Part shown: positions 47,271 through 56,002 of the stretch, one piece after another
Numbering within the stretch: position 1 is the first letter of the stretch
How the letters are laid out: the number at the start of each line of letters is the position of its first letter
From: Sporosarcina sp. BI001-red
GTDB taxonomy: Bacteria; Bacillota; Bacilli; Bacillales_A; Planococcaceae
Length of the DNA: 64,000 bases
Reading direction: 5' to 3'
Assembly (NCBI RefSeq): GCF_003384035.1
Contig: NZ_QQAK01000013.1
Coordinates: 235,710 to 299,709 of the forward strand
Program-made: the position numbers and the translations under genes
The notes under the pieces: model-generated
What the model was told of the DNA's origin: nothing
Databases searched by the model: none
What the model saw: only the letters and a program-made list of their open reading frames with translations

Positions 47271-47307
47271 TTGAGAGCAGAAGTGGTTCCTTCACTTCTG
47301 CTCTTAA
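47271..47307 (+). terminator. Hairpin after etfA
   Basis: Arms GAGAGCAGAAGT and ACTTCTGCTCTT around a nine-base loop. No proper T run follows, so it may stabilise the mRNA end. Confidence 0.55.
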
Positions 47308-47372
47308 GTATTTGCAAATGGAATGACGAAGGTAAAGGAGTAGGCAGATATTTCGCCTGTTGAATAGCTGCA

Positions 47373-47381
47373 TGATATAAT
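47373..47381 (+). promoter_or_regulatory. Extended -10 promoter of trxA
   Basis: TGATATAAT is a perfect extended -10; a good -35 is lacking. Confidence 0.5.
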
Positions 47382-47419
47382 GAATTCATAGTTGTTACCT
47401 ATAAAGGAGGACTTACCCA

Positions 47420-47734
47420 ATGGCTATTTTAAATGCAACAGATGCAGATTTCACAGAAAAAACCAATGATGGTGTAGTACTTGTTGATTTTTGGGCACCT
47501 TGGTGTGGACCTTGTAAGATGATCGCTCCAGTTCTAGAAGAGTTGGATGGCGAAATCGAAGGGAAAGCAAAAATCGTTAAAGTAAACGTGGACGATAACC
47601 AAGAAACAGCAAGCAAATACGGCATTATGTCAATCCCGACATTGCTCGTTATGAAAAACGGCGAGACAGTTGATAAAGTGGTTGGCTTCCGTCCGAAAGA
47701 AGAGCTCGCTAAATTGGTTGATCAACACGCATAA
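47420..47734 (+). CDS. trxA: Thioredoxin
   Basis: 104 residues with the redox site WCGPCK (Cys29, Cys32) and the cis-Pro segment SIPTLLV. It reduces protein disulfides in the cytoplasm. AAAGGAGG precedes the ATG. It has its own promoter and terminator. Confidence 0.97.
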   Translation: MAILNATDADFTEKTNDGVVLVDFWAPWCGPCKMIAPVLEELDGEIEGKAKIVKVNVDDNQETASKYGIMSIPTLLVMKNGETVDKVVGFRPKEELAKLVDQHA

Positions 47735-47746
47735 GTTTACTATCTC

Positions 47747-47783
47747 AAACCGGGTCCCTTTTCTAGAGGAACCCGGTTTTTTT
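47747..47783 (+). terminator. Terminator of trxA
   Basis: Arms AAACCGGGT and ACCCGGTTT followed by a run of Ts. Confidence 0.88.
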
Positions 47784-47798
47784 GGCAGGTGATTCTAG

Positions 47799-49601
47799 AT
47801 GAATGAATTGATCCAAAATAAGCTTGCAATCCTTCCTGATCTGCCGGGGTGTTATATGATGAAAGACCGGCAAGGGACTGTAATCTACGTGGGCAAAGCG
47901 AAAATTTTGAAAAACCGTGTCCGTAGCTACTTTACGGGCTCGCATGATGCAAAAACCCAACGTCTCGTAACTGAAATCGAAGACTTCGAAACGATTATCA
48001 CGTCTTCGGATATTGAAGCGTTGATCCTCGAGTTGAACTTGATCAAACAGTACGATCCAAAGTACAACATTATGCTGAAAGACGATAAGACGTATCCGTA
48101 TTTGAAACTCACTGCTGAACGTCATCCGAAACTGATCGTTACGCGCATCGTAAAGAAAGATAAAGGCCGATATTTCGGACCATATCCGAACGTCACGGCA
48201 GCAACAGAAACGAAAAAATTATTGGACCGTTTGTATCCATACCGGAAGTGCCATACGATGCCGGATCGTGTTTGTCTCTATTATCATCTCGGTCAATGTC
48301 TAGCGCCTTGTGTGTACGATGTTCCTAAAGAGACGTATAAAGAAATGACGGATGACATCGCGAGGTTCTTAAATGGTGGATATAAAACCATGAAAAAAGA
48401 GCTCACTCAGAAGATGAATGATGCCGCGGAAAACCTTGAGTTTGAACGAGCAACTGAATATCGTGACCAAATCTCCAACATTGAAACCGTTATGGAAAAA
48501 CAGACGATGACGATGCATGATTTCAAGGATCGGGATATTTTTGGTTATGCTGTTGAAAAAGGGTGGATGTGCGTCCAAGTATTTTTCGTGCGCCAAGGAA
48601 AACTCATCGAGCGTGACGTATCTTTATTCCCGGTGTACCGAGATCCAGAAGAGGAATTGTTGACGTTCATCGGTCAGTTTTATAGCAAGCTATCTCACAT
48701 TAAACCGAGTGAAGTGCTATTGCCACCAGGAATTGATCAGGAAATCGTAGAACAATTGCTGGATATACATGTCTATATCCCTCAACGGGGGAAGAAAAAA
48801 GATTTAGTCCAGCTTGCAAATAAGAATGCTGCTATTTCATTGAAGCAAAAGTTTCAGTTGATCGACCGACAAGAAGAGCGGACGATCGGAGCTTGTGAAG
48901 AATTAAGTGATGCCATGAACATCTCAATTCCGTTACGTATCGAGGCATTTGATAACTCACATACCCATGGAGTTGAGCCAGTTTCAGCGATGGTTTCATT
49001 CGTCGACGGGAAACCGAATCGAAAAGACTATCGTAAATATAAGACGAAAACAGCTGCAGCACATGACGATTACGGCGCAATGCGCGAAGTCATACGCCGG
49101 CGCTATACGCGTGTATTGAAAGACAATTTGCCCCTGCCTGATTTGATCGTCATAGATGGAGGTAAAGGGCAGATGGGGATTGCACGGGAAGTAGTGGAGG
49201 ATGAACTGGGACTGTCTATTCCAATTGCAGGTCTTGCAAAGGATGACAAACACCAAACAGCCCAGCTGTTATATGGATCACCCCCTGAGTTAATCCCGCT
49301 GAAGCGTTCAAGTGAAGCCTTCTATTTGCTTCAACGAATCCAGGATGAGGTCCACCGTTTCGCAATTACGTTCCACAGACAGCGTCGTGACACGGGATCT
49401 CTGGTATCCTCTCTAGACGGTCTCCCAGGAGTGGGTCCGAAGCGCAAACAGAAATTGCTGAAACACTTTGGTTCCGTGAAGAAAATTAAAGCAGCTACTC
49501 AAGAACAGCTAATAGAAGCAGGACTTCCTAAAGCTGTCGCACAATCGGTCGCTGAATACTTTGCGGAAAAGAACAAACCTGCAGAACAGACAAAAGACTA
49601 G
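47799..49601 (+). CDS. uvrC: Excinuclease ABC subunit C
   Basis: 600 residues. In order: GIY-YIG nuclease ([20 protein letters not shown]), UVR coiled coil (near 200-235), the RNase H-like 5' incision domain ([18 protein letters not shown], then [10 protein letters not shown]) and C-terminal helix-hairpin-helix motifs ([13 protein letters not shown]). It cuts on both sides of UvrB-bound lesions. Follows the trxA terminator by 15 bases, so it may be read through from trxA. Confidence 0.96.
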   Translation: MNELIQNKLAILPDLPGCYMMKDRQGTVIYVGKAKILKNRVRSYFTGSHDAKTQRLVTEIEDFETIITSSDIEALILELNLIKQYDPKYNIMLKDDKTYPYLKLTAERHPKLIVTRIVKKDKGRYFGPYPNVTAATETKKLLDRLYPYRKCHTMPDRVCLYYHLGQCLAPCVYDVPKETYKEMTDDIARFLNGGYKTMKKELTQKMNDAAENLEFERATEYRDQISNIETVMEKQTMTMHDFKDRDIFGYAVEKGWMCVQVFFVRQGKLIERDVSLFPVYRDPEEELLTFIGQFYSKLSHIKPSEVLLPPGIDQEIVEQLLDIHVYIPQRGKKKDLVQLANKNAAISLKQKFQLIDRQEERTIGACEELSDAMNISIPLRIEAFDNSHTHGVEPVSAMVSFVDGKPNRKDYRKYKTKTAAAHDDYGAMREVIRRRYTRVLKDNLPLPDLIVIDGGKGQMGIAREVVEDELGLSIPIAGLAKDDKHQTAQLLYGSPPELIPLKRSSEAFYLLQRIQDEVHRFAITFHRQRRDTGSLVSSLDGLPGVGPKRKQKLLKHFGSVKKIKAATQEQLIEAGLPKAVAQSVAEYFAEKNKPAEQTKD

Positions 49602-49602
49602 A

Positions 49603-49629
49603 AGAACGGGCCCTGAGCCCGTTCTTTTT
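49603..49629 (+). terminator. Terminator of uvrC
   Basis: Arms GAACGGGC and GCCCGTTC around CCTGA, then TTTTT. Confidence 0.9.
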
Positions 49630-49680
49630 CCTGAAATGGACAGGGTTGTTTCTATTATAATAGCGTTCCGTGGGGGCGGG

Positions 49681-49880
49681 GATCATAAATCGTGGAAAGT
49701 GCTCATAAACCAAGGGAACTGATCATAAATCACGAAATATGCTCATAAACAAGGGAAAGTGATCATAAATCCTGAAAACTGCTCATAAAGCACGAAAAGT
49801 GATCATAACCCAGAGAAAGTGATCATAAATCCTGAAAACCGCTCATAAACCCTGAAAAGTGATCATAACTGTCCCGCAAG
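49681..49880. repeat. Tandem 20-bp AT-rich repeat array
   Basis: Ten units of exactly 20 bases. Each starts GMTCATAA (M = A or C) and usually has GAAAR near its end; the middle varies. Units starting GATCATAA and GCTCATAA mostly alternate, giving a 40-base higher-order period. The unit is unlike the 21-bp arrays, but the plan (constant half plus variable half, alternation) is the same. It lies between uvrC and yslB. Confidence 0.93.
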
Positions 49881-49975
49881 TACCTATCCTATCCCGCGGG
49901 ACGATACTCAGTAACATCCAACTCCCGCTCGCGAAAAATGTGCACTTGACCAATTAAAACCAGGAGCTGTAAGGT
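49881..49975. other. Spacer after the 20-bp array
   Basis: No gene seen. CTCGCG followed 18 bases later by ACCAATTAA recalls the CTCGCGACCAAT blocks near the 21-bp arrays. Confidence 0.35.
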
Positions 49976-50125
49976 ATGCTTCGCCATGCGCAAGCAACTC
50001 TTGATCAAAGAAAACTTAAACGCGACAACGTAGTACATGTGCTGATCAAGCGCAAACAACATTCACACTTCCATATAGGTAGGGCGCACAAGAGACCTAA
50101 ATCCAGACGAAAAACTGGAGGATGA
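49976..50125 (+). CDS. Candidate 49-residue basic ORF
   Basis: A short frame with AGGAG nine bases before its ATG, encoding a very basic peptide (many Lys, Arg and His) that starts MLRHAQATLDQRKLKRDN. No family is recognised. It ends inside the left arm of the yslB terminator, which argues against it, and no promoter is evident. Possibly chance. Confidence 0.25.
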   Translation: MLRHAQATLDQRKLKRDNVVHVLIKRKQHSHFHIGRAHKRPKSRRKTGG

Positions 50126-50143
50126 GCAACTACTCATCCTCCA
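50117..50143 (-). terminator. Terminator of yslB
   Basis: Perfect arms CTGGAGGATGAG and CTCATCCTCCAG; read on the minus strand it is followed by a T run. Confidence 0.85.
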
Positions 50144-50152
50144 GCCAAAAAA

Positions 50153-50569
50153 TTATTTTTCAATTGTGTAGGTTTCATCCCATCGTACTTGCAAGACGAT
50201 TTGTCCAGTTTTCTCATCTCGTGAGCCGTAGCATTCCGTCAAGCAACCGTTCGCGATTTGGTATTGCTCGGCGATGAAGCCGGATTCCAAGTGATACGAA
50301 TCCTTAGTAGCTGGAGAAATGATCCGTTCAGATAACTGGTAATCGGCTTCTTCCTTGCCTGAACTCGCTAAACTCAAGTCGCCCCAGCCTGCTTCTTTAA
50401 AAAAGTCGGGGATTTCGTTAACAGAAAAGACAGGGAACTTTCTAGCAATCTCTTTTCCCGCCCAATAAAGAATATCATCTTCATGTTTTCCGAGAATGCT
50501 AGGAATTACATGGTCTCTTAGTAGTTCATAGCCGAATCGTGTCGGCTCTGCAGTTAATTCATGTTCCAA
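50153..50569 (-). CDS. yslB: YslB family protein (DUF2507)
   Basis: 138 residues, starting with TTG at 50569. The segments YWAGKEIARKFP, FFKEAGWG and LESGFIAEQYQ match YslB of B. subtilis. The family is of unknown function. Its place directly before sdhCAB is conserved, but here it is read away from sdhC, so it is not part of that operon. Confidence 0.85.
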   Translation of the reverse strand: MEHELTAEPTRFGYELLRDHVIPSILGKHEDDILYWAGKEIARKFPVFSVNEIPDFFKEAGWGDLSLASSGKEEADYQLSERIISPATKDSYHLESGFIAEQYQIANGCLTECYGSRDEKTGQIVLQVRWDETYTIEK

Positions 50570-50693
50570 AACTCGAGCATCCCTTTCGTGTCTATCAAAT
50601 TACCTCTCATGGTACGTCATTATATTTGCAACTAAAAGGTCAATCTATCAAGATCGTCACCTTGACCTTCCCAATATGGAGGAGTACAATGTA

Positions 50694-50715
50694 CATGTTA
50701 TTATATTGTAACATG
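50694..50715. promoter_or_regulatory. Palindrome upstream of sdhCAB
   Basis: Perfect arms CATGTTA and TAACATG with an 8-base AT-rich centre, about 85 bases before sdhC. A second inverted repeat, AAGGTCAA (50636-50643) and TTGACCTT (50662-50669), lies just upstream. They look like operator or hairpin elements; I cannot name the factor. Confidence 0.45.
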
Positions 50716-50799
50716 AAGAGACGGACCGTCAAACATTCGCTTGTCGTTTTATCAGGTAGAAAAAGACATCCGGCTCCTAAATAAGGGAGGGTAAATCAC

Positions 50800-51408
50800 T
50801 TGGTGAGAGAATCAGAGTTTTACTGGCGCCGACTGCATTCATTGCTTGGAATTATTCCGATTGGTTTGTTTGTGACGCAACACTTGATCATCAACCATTT
50901 CGCAACAAGAGGTGCTGAATCATTTAACACAGCGGCGCACTTTATTGAAAACCTGCCGTTCATTTATTTCTTGGAATGGTTTGTCATCTACATACCGCTC
51001 ATGTTCCACGCGTTTTATGGAGTGTATCTCGCATTTACTTCAAAAAACAATGTCCAACGTTATGGAACATTCCGTAACTGGATGTTCATGTTGCAGCGTG
51101 TGACTGGAGTATTCCTTGTCATCTTCATTGCATGGCACATTTACGAAACGCGTATCCAAAAATTATTTGGTGCGGAAGTGAACTTCGACATGATGGCGGA
51201 AATTTTCCAAAGTCCATTCATGATCGCATTCTACGCACTTGGTATTCTTGCGGCTACATTCCACTTAGCGAACGGCGTTTGGTCATTCCTAGTTACTTGG
51301 GGATTGGCACAATCACCACGCTCACAAAAAATTGTTACTTGGGTAACTCTTATTATCTTTGTTGTTCTTTCTGTAATTGGTATACAAGCACTATTTGCAT
51401 TCGCTTAA
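50800..51408 (+). CDS. sdhC: Succinate dehydrogenase cytochrome b558 subunit
   Basis: 202 residues, five membrane helices, di-heme type. EFYWRRLHSLLGIIPIG and QHLIINHFATRG open the protein and match the Bacillus SdhC; further His ligands are in FHAFYG, AWHIYET and TFHLANG. It anchors the complex and passes electrons to menaquinone. The TTG at 50800 is used, eight bases from GGGAGGG; a GTG lies three bases later. Confidence 0.94.
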   Translation: MVRESEFYWRRLHSLLGIIPIGLFVTQHLIINHFATRGAESFNTAAHFIENLPFIYFLEWFVIYIPLMFHAFYGVYLAFTSKNNVQRYGTFRNWMFMLQRVTGVFLVIFIAWHIYETRIQKLFGAEVNFDMMAEIFQSPFMIAFYALGILAATFHLANGVWSFLVTWGLAQSPRSQKIVTWVTLIIFVVLSVIGIQALFAFA

Positions 51409-51451
51409 AAAATAATACGTTATTATGTAAACTTTGAGGAGTGAAACAATA

Positions 51452-53200
51452 ATGTCAAAAGGTAGAGTGATTGTCGTTGGCGGCGGTCTAGCCGGCCTCA
51501 TGGCGACCATCAAGGCATCAGAAGAAGGCGTTGGAGTAGACTTGTTTTCCCTCGTTCCTGTAAAACGTTCTCACTCCGTTTGTGCTCAAGGCGGTATTAA
51601 TGGCGCCGTGAACACGAAGGGTGAAGGAGATTCACCATGGATTCACTTTGATGACACGATTTACGGAGGCGACTTCCTAGCGAACCAGCCACCTGTAAAA
51701 GCGATGGCTGATGCAGCGCCAGGAATTATCCACTTGCTTGACCGTATGGGGGTTATGTTCAACCGTACTCCAGAAGGACTCTTGGACTTCCGTCGTTTTG
51801 GTGGAACGATGTATCACCGTACCGCTTATGCAGGTGCTACAACCGGACAACAGCTCCTTTACGCATTGGACGAGCAAGTTCGTGCACAAGAGGTTGCGGG
51901 TCTAGTCCAGAAGTTCGAGCACTGGGAATTCCTCGGAATCATTATGGATGATGAAGGGGTTTGCCGTGGTATCAAAGCACAGAACCTAAAAACAATGGAA
52001 ATCAAAGCATTCCCTGGTGACGCTGTCATTATGGCAACTGGCGGACCTGGAATCATCTTTGGTAAGTCGACGAACTCTGTCATCAACACAGGTTCAGCAG
52101 CTTCCATCGTTTATCAACAAGGGGCTAAATATGCAAACGGAGAATTCATCCAGATTCACCCGACTGCAATTCCTGGAGATGACAAACTTCGTCTCATGAG
52201 TGAATCTGCACGTGGTGAAGGTGGCCGGATTTGGACATATAAAGACGGTAAGCCTTGGTACTTCCTAGAGGAGAAATATCCGGCATACGGAAACCTCGTA
52301 CCGCGTGACGTTGCGACACGTGAAATCTTTGACGTGTGTGTTAACCAACGCCTTGGTATTAACGGAGAGAACATGGTATACCTCGATTTGTCTCACAAAG
52401 ATCCACATGAGCTTGATATCAAGCTTGGCGGAATCATTGAGATTTACGAGAAATTTACTGGGGATGACCCACGTAAAGTTCCGATGAAGATCTTCCCTGC
52501 GGTCCACTATTCAATGGGCGGACTTTGGGTCGATTACGACCAGCACACATCTATCCCAGGCTTGTTTGCTGCGGGTGAGTGTGATTACTCACAACACGGT
52601 GGTAACCGTTTAGGTGCCAACTCATTGCTTTCTGCTATTTATGGCGGAATGCTTGCTGGACCAGAAGCCGTGAAGTACATGAAGGGTCTAGAGCACTCTG
52701 CAGACGATATGCCTTCTAAAATCTTCGACGACGCTGTGAAAGAAGAGCAAGTGAAGTGGGACGCCATCATCAACATGAAGGGAACTGAGAACGCGTATGT
52801 GATCCACCGCGAACTTGGGGAACTAATGACTGAGAACGTAACGGTTGTTCGTTATAACGATCGTTTGGAAGCAACAGACAAAAAGATTCAAGAATTGCTT
52901 GAGCGTTGGGAAAACATCAACATGACGGATACACAGCAATGGTCGAACCAAGGTGCGACATTCACGCGTCAGTTGAAGAACATGCTTTACTTGGCTCGTG
53001 TCATCACTCTTGGTGCGCTAAACCGTAATGAAAGTCGTGGGGCTCACTACAAGCCTGATTTCCCAGAGCGTGATGATGAGAACTTCTTGAAGACAACAAT
53101 TGCGAAGTTTGACGGTGTATCTGCACCGATTTTAAGTTATGAAGACGTGGATGTTTCTTTGATTCCGCCTCGTAAACGCGATTATTCTGCATCAAAGTAA
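51452..53200 (+). CDS. sdhA: Succinate dehydrogenase flavoprotein subunit
   Basis: 582 residues. FAD loop VVGGGLAGLMATIKASEEG, covalent FAD His in SHSVCAQGGINGA, and the active-site HPTAIPG and RGEGGRI segments. It oxidises succinate to fumarate. ATG at 51452 behind GAGGAG; the in-frame GTG-type extension to 51434 is unlikely. Second gene of sdhCAB. Confidence 0.96.
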   Translation: MSKGRVIVVGGGLAGLMATIKASEEGVGVDLFSLVPVKRSHSVCAQGGINGAVNTKGEGDSPWIHFDDTIYGGDFLANQPPVKAMADAAPGIIHLLDRMGVMFNRTPEGLLDFRRFGGTMYHRTAYAGATTGQQLLYALDEQVRAQEVAGLVQKFEHWEFLGIIMDDEGVCRGIKAQNLKTMEIKAFPGDAVIMATGGPGIIFGKSTNSVINTGSAASIVYQQGAKYANGEFIQIHPTAIPGDDKLRLMSESARGEGGRIWTYKDGKPWYFLEEKYPAYGNLVPRDVATREIFDVCVNQRLGINGENMVYLDLSHKDPHELDIKLGGIIEIYEKFTGDDPRKVPMKIFPAVHYSMGGLWVDYDQHTSIPGLFAAGECDYSQHGGNRLGANSLLSAIYGGMLAGPEAVKYMKGLEHSADDMPSKIFDDAVKEEQVKWDAIINMKGTENAYVIHRELGELMTENVTVVRYNDRLEATDKKIQELLERWENINMTDTQQWSNQGATFTRQLKNMLYLARVITLGALNRNESRGAHYKPDFPERDDENFLKTTIAKFDGVSAPILSYEDVDVSLIPPRKRDYSASK

Positions 53201-53255
53201 AATAGAGACTCAACGAGTAAGACGATAATTCCGCATCGAAAGGAGACTGACGGTA

Positions 53256-54056
53256 ATGAGTGAACAACAAACAGCTGTCCAAGAACAAGCAGCTCCAGCT
53301 AAAACAGTGCTATTCGAAATCCAACGGCAAGATACACCTGAATCTGCGCCATATATGGAATCGTTCGAAGTTCCTTATAAAGCGAATATGAATGTCATTT
53401 CTGCATTGATGGAGATTCGACGAAACCCGGTGAACGCTAAAGGTGAAAAGACTACGCCAATTAACTGGGACATGAACTGTCTGGAAGAAGTTTGTGGAGC
53501 GTGTTCTATGGTCATCAACGGACGTCCACGCCAGTCGTGTACTGCGTTGGTGGATCAGTTAACGCAGCCTATTAAATTAGAGCCTATGCGTACATTCCCG
53601 GTTGTTCGTGACTTGGTTGTCGATCGTGAAGGCATGTTCGATTCTCTTAAGAAAATTAAAGCTTGGATTCCGATTGATGGTACGTATGATCTTGGAGAAG
53701 GTCCACGTATGCCTGAGCGTAAGCGTCAGTGGGCTTATGAGCTTTCTAAGTGTATGACTTGTGGTGTTTGTCTAGAAGCGTGTCCGAATGTGAATGACCA
53801 AACGAATTTCATGGGTCCTTTTGCGATCTCACAAGTCCGTTTGTTCAATACGCATCCAACTGGTGCACAAAACAAGGATGAGCGTTTGTCTGCATTGATG
53901 ACTGATGGCGGTCTTGGTGAGTGCGGTAACTCTCAGAACTGTGTAGTGGCTTGTCCAAAGGGAATTCCTTTGACGACTTCTATTGCAGCGATGAACCGTG
54001 CAACGACTGTTCAAATGTTTAAGAACTTCTTCGGAAGTGACCATATGGTAGACTGA
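53256..54056 (+). CDS. sdhB: Succinate dehydrogenase iron-sulfur subunit
   Basis: 266 residues. The 2Fe-2S cluster ligands are in CLEEVCGACSMVINGRPRQSC, the 4Fe-4S in CMTCGVCLEACP, and the third cluster in CGNSQNCVVACPKG. It links the flavoprotein to cytochrome b558. AAAGGAG before the ATG. Ends the operon. Confidence 0.96.
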   Translation: MSEQQTAVQEQAAPAKTVLFEIQRQDTPESAPYMESFEVPYKANMNVISALMEIRRNPVNAKGEKTTPINWDMNCLEEVCGACSMVINGRPRQSCTALVDQLTQPIKLEPMRTFPVVRDLVVDREGMFDSLKKIKAWIPIDGTYDLGEGPRMPERKRQWAYELSKCMTCGVCLEACPNVNDQTNFMGPFAISQVRLFNTHPTGAQNKDERLSALMTDGGLGECGNSQNCVVACPKGIPLTTSIAAMNRATTVQMFKNFFGSDHMVD

Positions 54057-54076
54057 TGTCTACTTGAAGAGTGTCC

Positions 54077-54114
54077 GGAAAGTCAGCGAGAGCTGATTTT
54101 CTGGGCTTTTTTTG
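54077..54114 (+). terminator. Terminator of sdhCAB
   Basis: Arms GAAAGTCAGC and GCTGATTTTC with a four-base loop, then TGGGC and seven Ts. Confidence 0.65.
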
Positions 54115-54136
54115 TTGGAATGGGGATTACTACGGT

Positions 54137-54262
54137 GTTGATTTCCGCTATAGGTGGATGCTTTCCGAGGGGCTCGATCTCAGCCTCCTCGGCGCTACGC
54201 TTCTGCGGGGTCTTCAATCTTCGCTGATCCCTTCGGAGTCACCACCTGCCGCTGCAATCAAC
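54137..54262. repeat. Palindromic dispersed element, copy 3
   Basis: About 126 bases with perfect outer arms GTTGATT and AATCAAC. The inner arms are GGTGG (54153-54157) and CCACC (54242-54246), a paired change from GGCGG/CCGCC of the other copies. Confidence 0.87.
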
Positions 54263-54423
54263 GAATTGGAGTAGGGGACGACTTCTACTTTCATCATAAA
54301 ACTACTTCAAGTAACAGTTCTTTCTCTCTGAATTGATAGAAGAATTGTAGATAACATAAATCATAAAGAGTTATCCAATAGAGGGAATCACTACTTATTA
54401 TCTAAATTGTTTGATATAATATA

Positions 54424-54441
54424 GGAATGAATGGTCATTCA
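54424..54441 (+). promoter_or_regulatory. FadR-type operator at the thioesterase gene
   Basis: The site GGAATGAATGGTCATTCA matches the FadR consensus TGAATGAMTANTCATTCA at 15 of 17 defined positions, and a TATAAT (54415-54420) lies immediately upstream. Confidence 0.7.
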
Positions 54442-54465
54442 CTTTATGAATTGGGGGAGAATAGA

Positions 54466-54921
54466 ATGAAGCAGAGTTACATAAAGGATTTTGAGGAGTG
54501 GGAAGAGGGGTTTCGGTTTTCGGCGCCGATGCGGGTCCGATTTTCGGAGACGGATATGTTTGGACATTTGAATAATACGGTGACGTTTGCGTATTTTGAA
54601 CAGGCTCGGATTGATTATTTGAAGGAGCTAGGGTTGATGAATGATTGGCTGGATCCGGAGGGAGAGCGCATTCCGGTTGTGGCGGATTTGCAATGTGATT
54701 ACAGGAAGCAAGTGTTCTTTGATGAATCGATAGATGTGTATGTAAAAGCGGATTCGATTGGAAAGAGTTCTGTCGATATTCATTATATGGCGAAAAATGC
54801 AAAGGGTGAAGTTGTGTTTACTGGACGAGGTGCAATGGTTCAAATCTCGAAAAAGACTGGCACGGGTGTTGCGTGGACAGAAGAAGAAAAAGAATTGTTC
54901 TACACAAGAACTAGGAATTAA
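54466..54921 (+). CDS. Acyl-CoA thioesterase, 4HBT hotdog fold (YsmA-like)
   Basis: 151 residues. The hotdog-fold helix segment MRVRFSETDMFGHLNN has the catalytic Asp followed by GHLNN, and TVTFAYFEQARIDYLKELG completes it. It hydrolyses acyl-CoA. The ATG at 54466 follows GGGGAGAAT. The place between sdhB and gerE is that of ysmA. The FadR-type palindrome upstream ties it to fatty-acid metabolism. Confidence 0.9.
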   Translation: MKQSYIKDFEEWEEGFRFSAPMRVRFSETDMFGHLNNTVTFAYFEQARIDYLKELGLMNDWLDPEGERIPVVADLQCDYRKQVFFDESIDVYVKADSIGKSSVDIHYMAKNAKGEVVFTGRGAMVQISKKTGTGVAWTEEEKELFYTRTRN

Positions 54922-54927
54922 GCCGGC

Positions 54928-54955
54928 ACAGCCTTTCTCTATTTGGAATACTGTA
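54928..54955 (+). promoter_or_regulatory. Sigma-K-like promoter of gerE
   Basis: AC at 54928-54929 and AATACTGTA (54947-54955, consensus CATANNNTA with one mismatch) are 17 bases apart. gerE is sigma-K-dependent in B. subtilis. Confidence 0.5.
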
Positions 54956-54983
54956 AAGGGAAACCGAATAGGAGGGGCGCGTC

Positions 54984-55208
54984 TTGATGGAGGAGTTAAA
55001 CAACCGATCTGTTCTCACGGGTAGGGAACGTGAAATATTTACATTGCTCATAGCTGATCATACTACGAAAGAAATTGCGGCAAAGCTTGGAATCAGTGAA
55101 AAAACTGTCCGCAATCACATTTCAAATACAATTCAAAAGCTTGGCGTTTCTGGTCGAGCACAAGCGATGATAGAGTTGCTTAGACTCGGCGAGCTCAGTT
55201 TGAATTAG
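54984..55208 (+). CDS. gerE: Spore germination/coat regulator GerE
   Basis: 74 residues, almost entirely a LuxR-type DNA-binding domain: LTGREREIFTLLIADHTTKE, then ISEKTVRNHISNTIQKLGV. GerE turns late coat genes on or off in the mother cell. The TTG at 54984 has GGAGGGG six bases upstream; the ATG at 54987 is also possible. It is evidence for sporulation. Confidence 0.95.
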   Translation: MMEELNNRSVLTGREREIFTLLIADHTTKEIAAKLGISEKTVRNHISNTIQKLGVSGRAQAMIELLRLGELSLN

Positions 55209-55551
55209 TATCTGTAAGCAATTAGAAAGGTTGCGGAGGTTTCTGCAACCTTTTTTCTTTGTTATTAATTTTTACTGGATTTGGTTATGCGGAAGGATCG
55301 CCAAGAATTTTAAGAAAGAGCTGGGAGAAAATCACTACATGATTCCTATGCAAATATAGTTGTGAAGGAAGTATAATGAGAATATAATGACTGAGTGTAT
55401 ATGTAATTGTAGATTCTTTAAAATGTGACAATCCCGTGGAGCCAGGACTCTTAAGTGGAGACTTGGAAAATTTGTGAATTAGTTATGTATTGCTTTTTAG
55501 ATGATTTAAGAGGAAAATAATAAACAAACTCATGATTTGGAGCTGGTATCA
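55209..55551. other. Gap between gerE and the MarR gene
   Basis: 343 bases with no gene seen. It holds the gerE terminator and AT-rich sequence with TATAAT-like strings near 55373-55390, which may be part of the next promoter. Confidence 0.4.
55227..55257 (+). terminator. Terminator of gerE
   Basis: Arms AAAGGTTGC and GCAACCTTT followed by Ts. Confidence 0.85.
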
Positions 55552-56001
55552 TTGACGAAAAAAGTCACAGCGAATCTTGAAGAAATTCATCACATGGAAA
55601 AAGATTTGCGTTACATTGCAGCAATCATTAAGCAACAAGGGCGCCAGATATTAAGTAATTATACAGTTACACCTCCTCAATTCATCGCGCTTCAATGGTT
55701 GTTTGAACATGGAGATATGACAATCGGTGATCTGTCTAACAAAATGTATTTAGCATTCAGTACGACAACCGATTTAGTCGATAGAATGGAAAAAAACGAA
55801 TTGGTTAAACGAGTACGAGACGAAAAAGATCGTCGGGTCGTTAGAATCCATTTATTAGCAGAAGGAGAGCGCGTTATTGAAGAAGTAATCGATAAACGCC
55901 GTGAATATTTACAAGATGTCTTAAAAGATTTTAACGAGAAAGAATTGTCAACGTTTACTGAGTTACTATCAAAATTACACGTGGAAATGAGCACAGAATA
56001 A
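55552..56001 (+). CDS. MarR-family transcriptional regulator (YsmB-like)
   Basis: 149 residues from the TTG at 55552. The winged helix has the QFIALQWLFEHGDMTIGDLS helix and the recognition helix near STTTDLVDRMEKNELV, and the wing DEKDRRVVRIHL. The ligand and targets are unknown. It precedes racE by one base, as ysmB does in B. subtilis. GGAG lies nine bases upstream. Confidence 0.88.
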   Translation: MTKKVTANLEEIHHMEKDLRYIAAIIKQQGRQILSNYTVTPPQFIALQWLFEHGDMTIGDLSNKMYLAFSTTTDLVDRMEKNELVKRVRDEKDRRVVRIHLLAEGERVIEEVIDKRREYLQDVLKDFNEKELSTFTELLSKLHVEMSTE

Positions 56002-56002
56002 C

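Larger units (their letters stand above)
54057..54465. other. Gap between sdhB and the thioesterase gene
   Basis: About 410 bases holding the sdhB terminator, palindromic element copy 3, an AT-rich stretch and a FadR-like operator. The frame through the repeat gives a translation resembling that of copy 2, as expected from repeat DNA. Confidence 0.6.

Noticed and set aside
54427..54465. Earlier ATG for the thioesterase
   Set aside because: It lies within the FadR-like operator and has no ribosome-binding site; the ATG at 54466 follows GGGGAGAAT.
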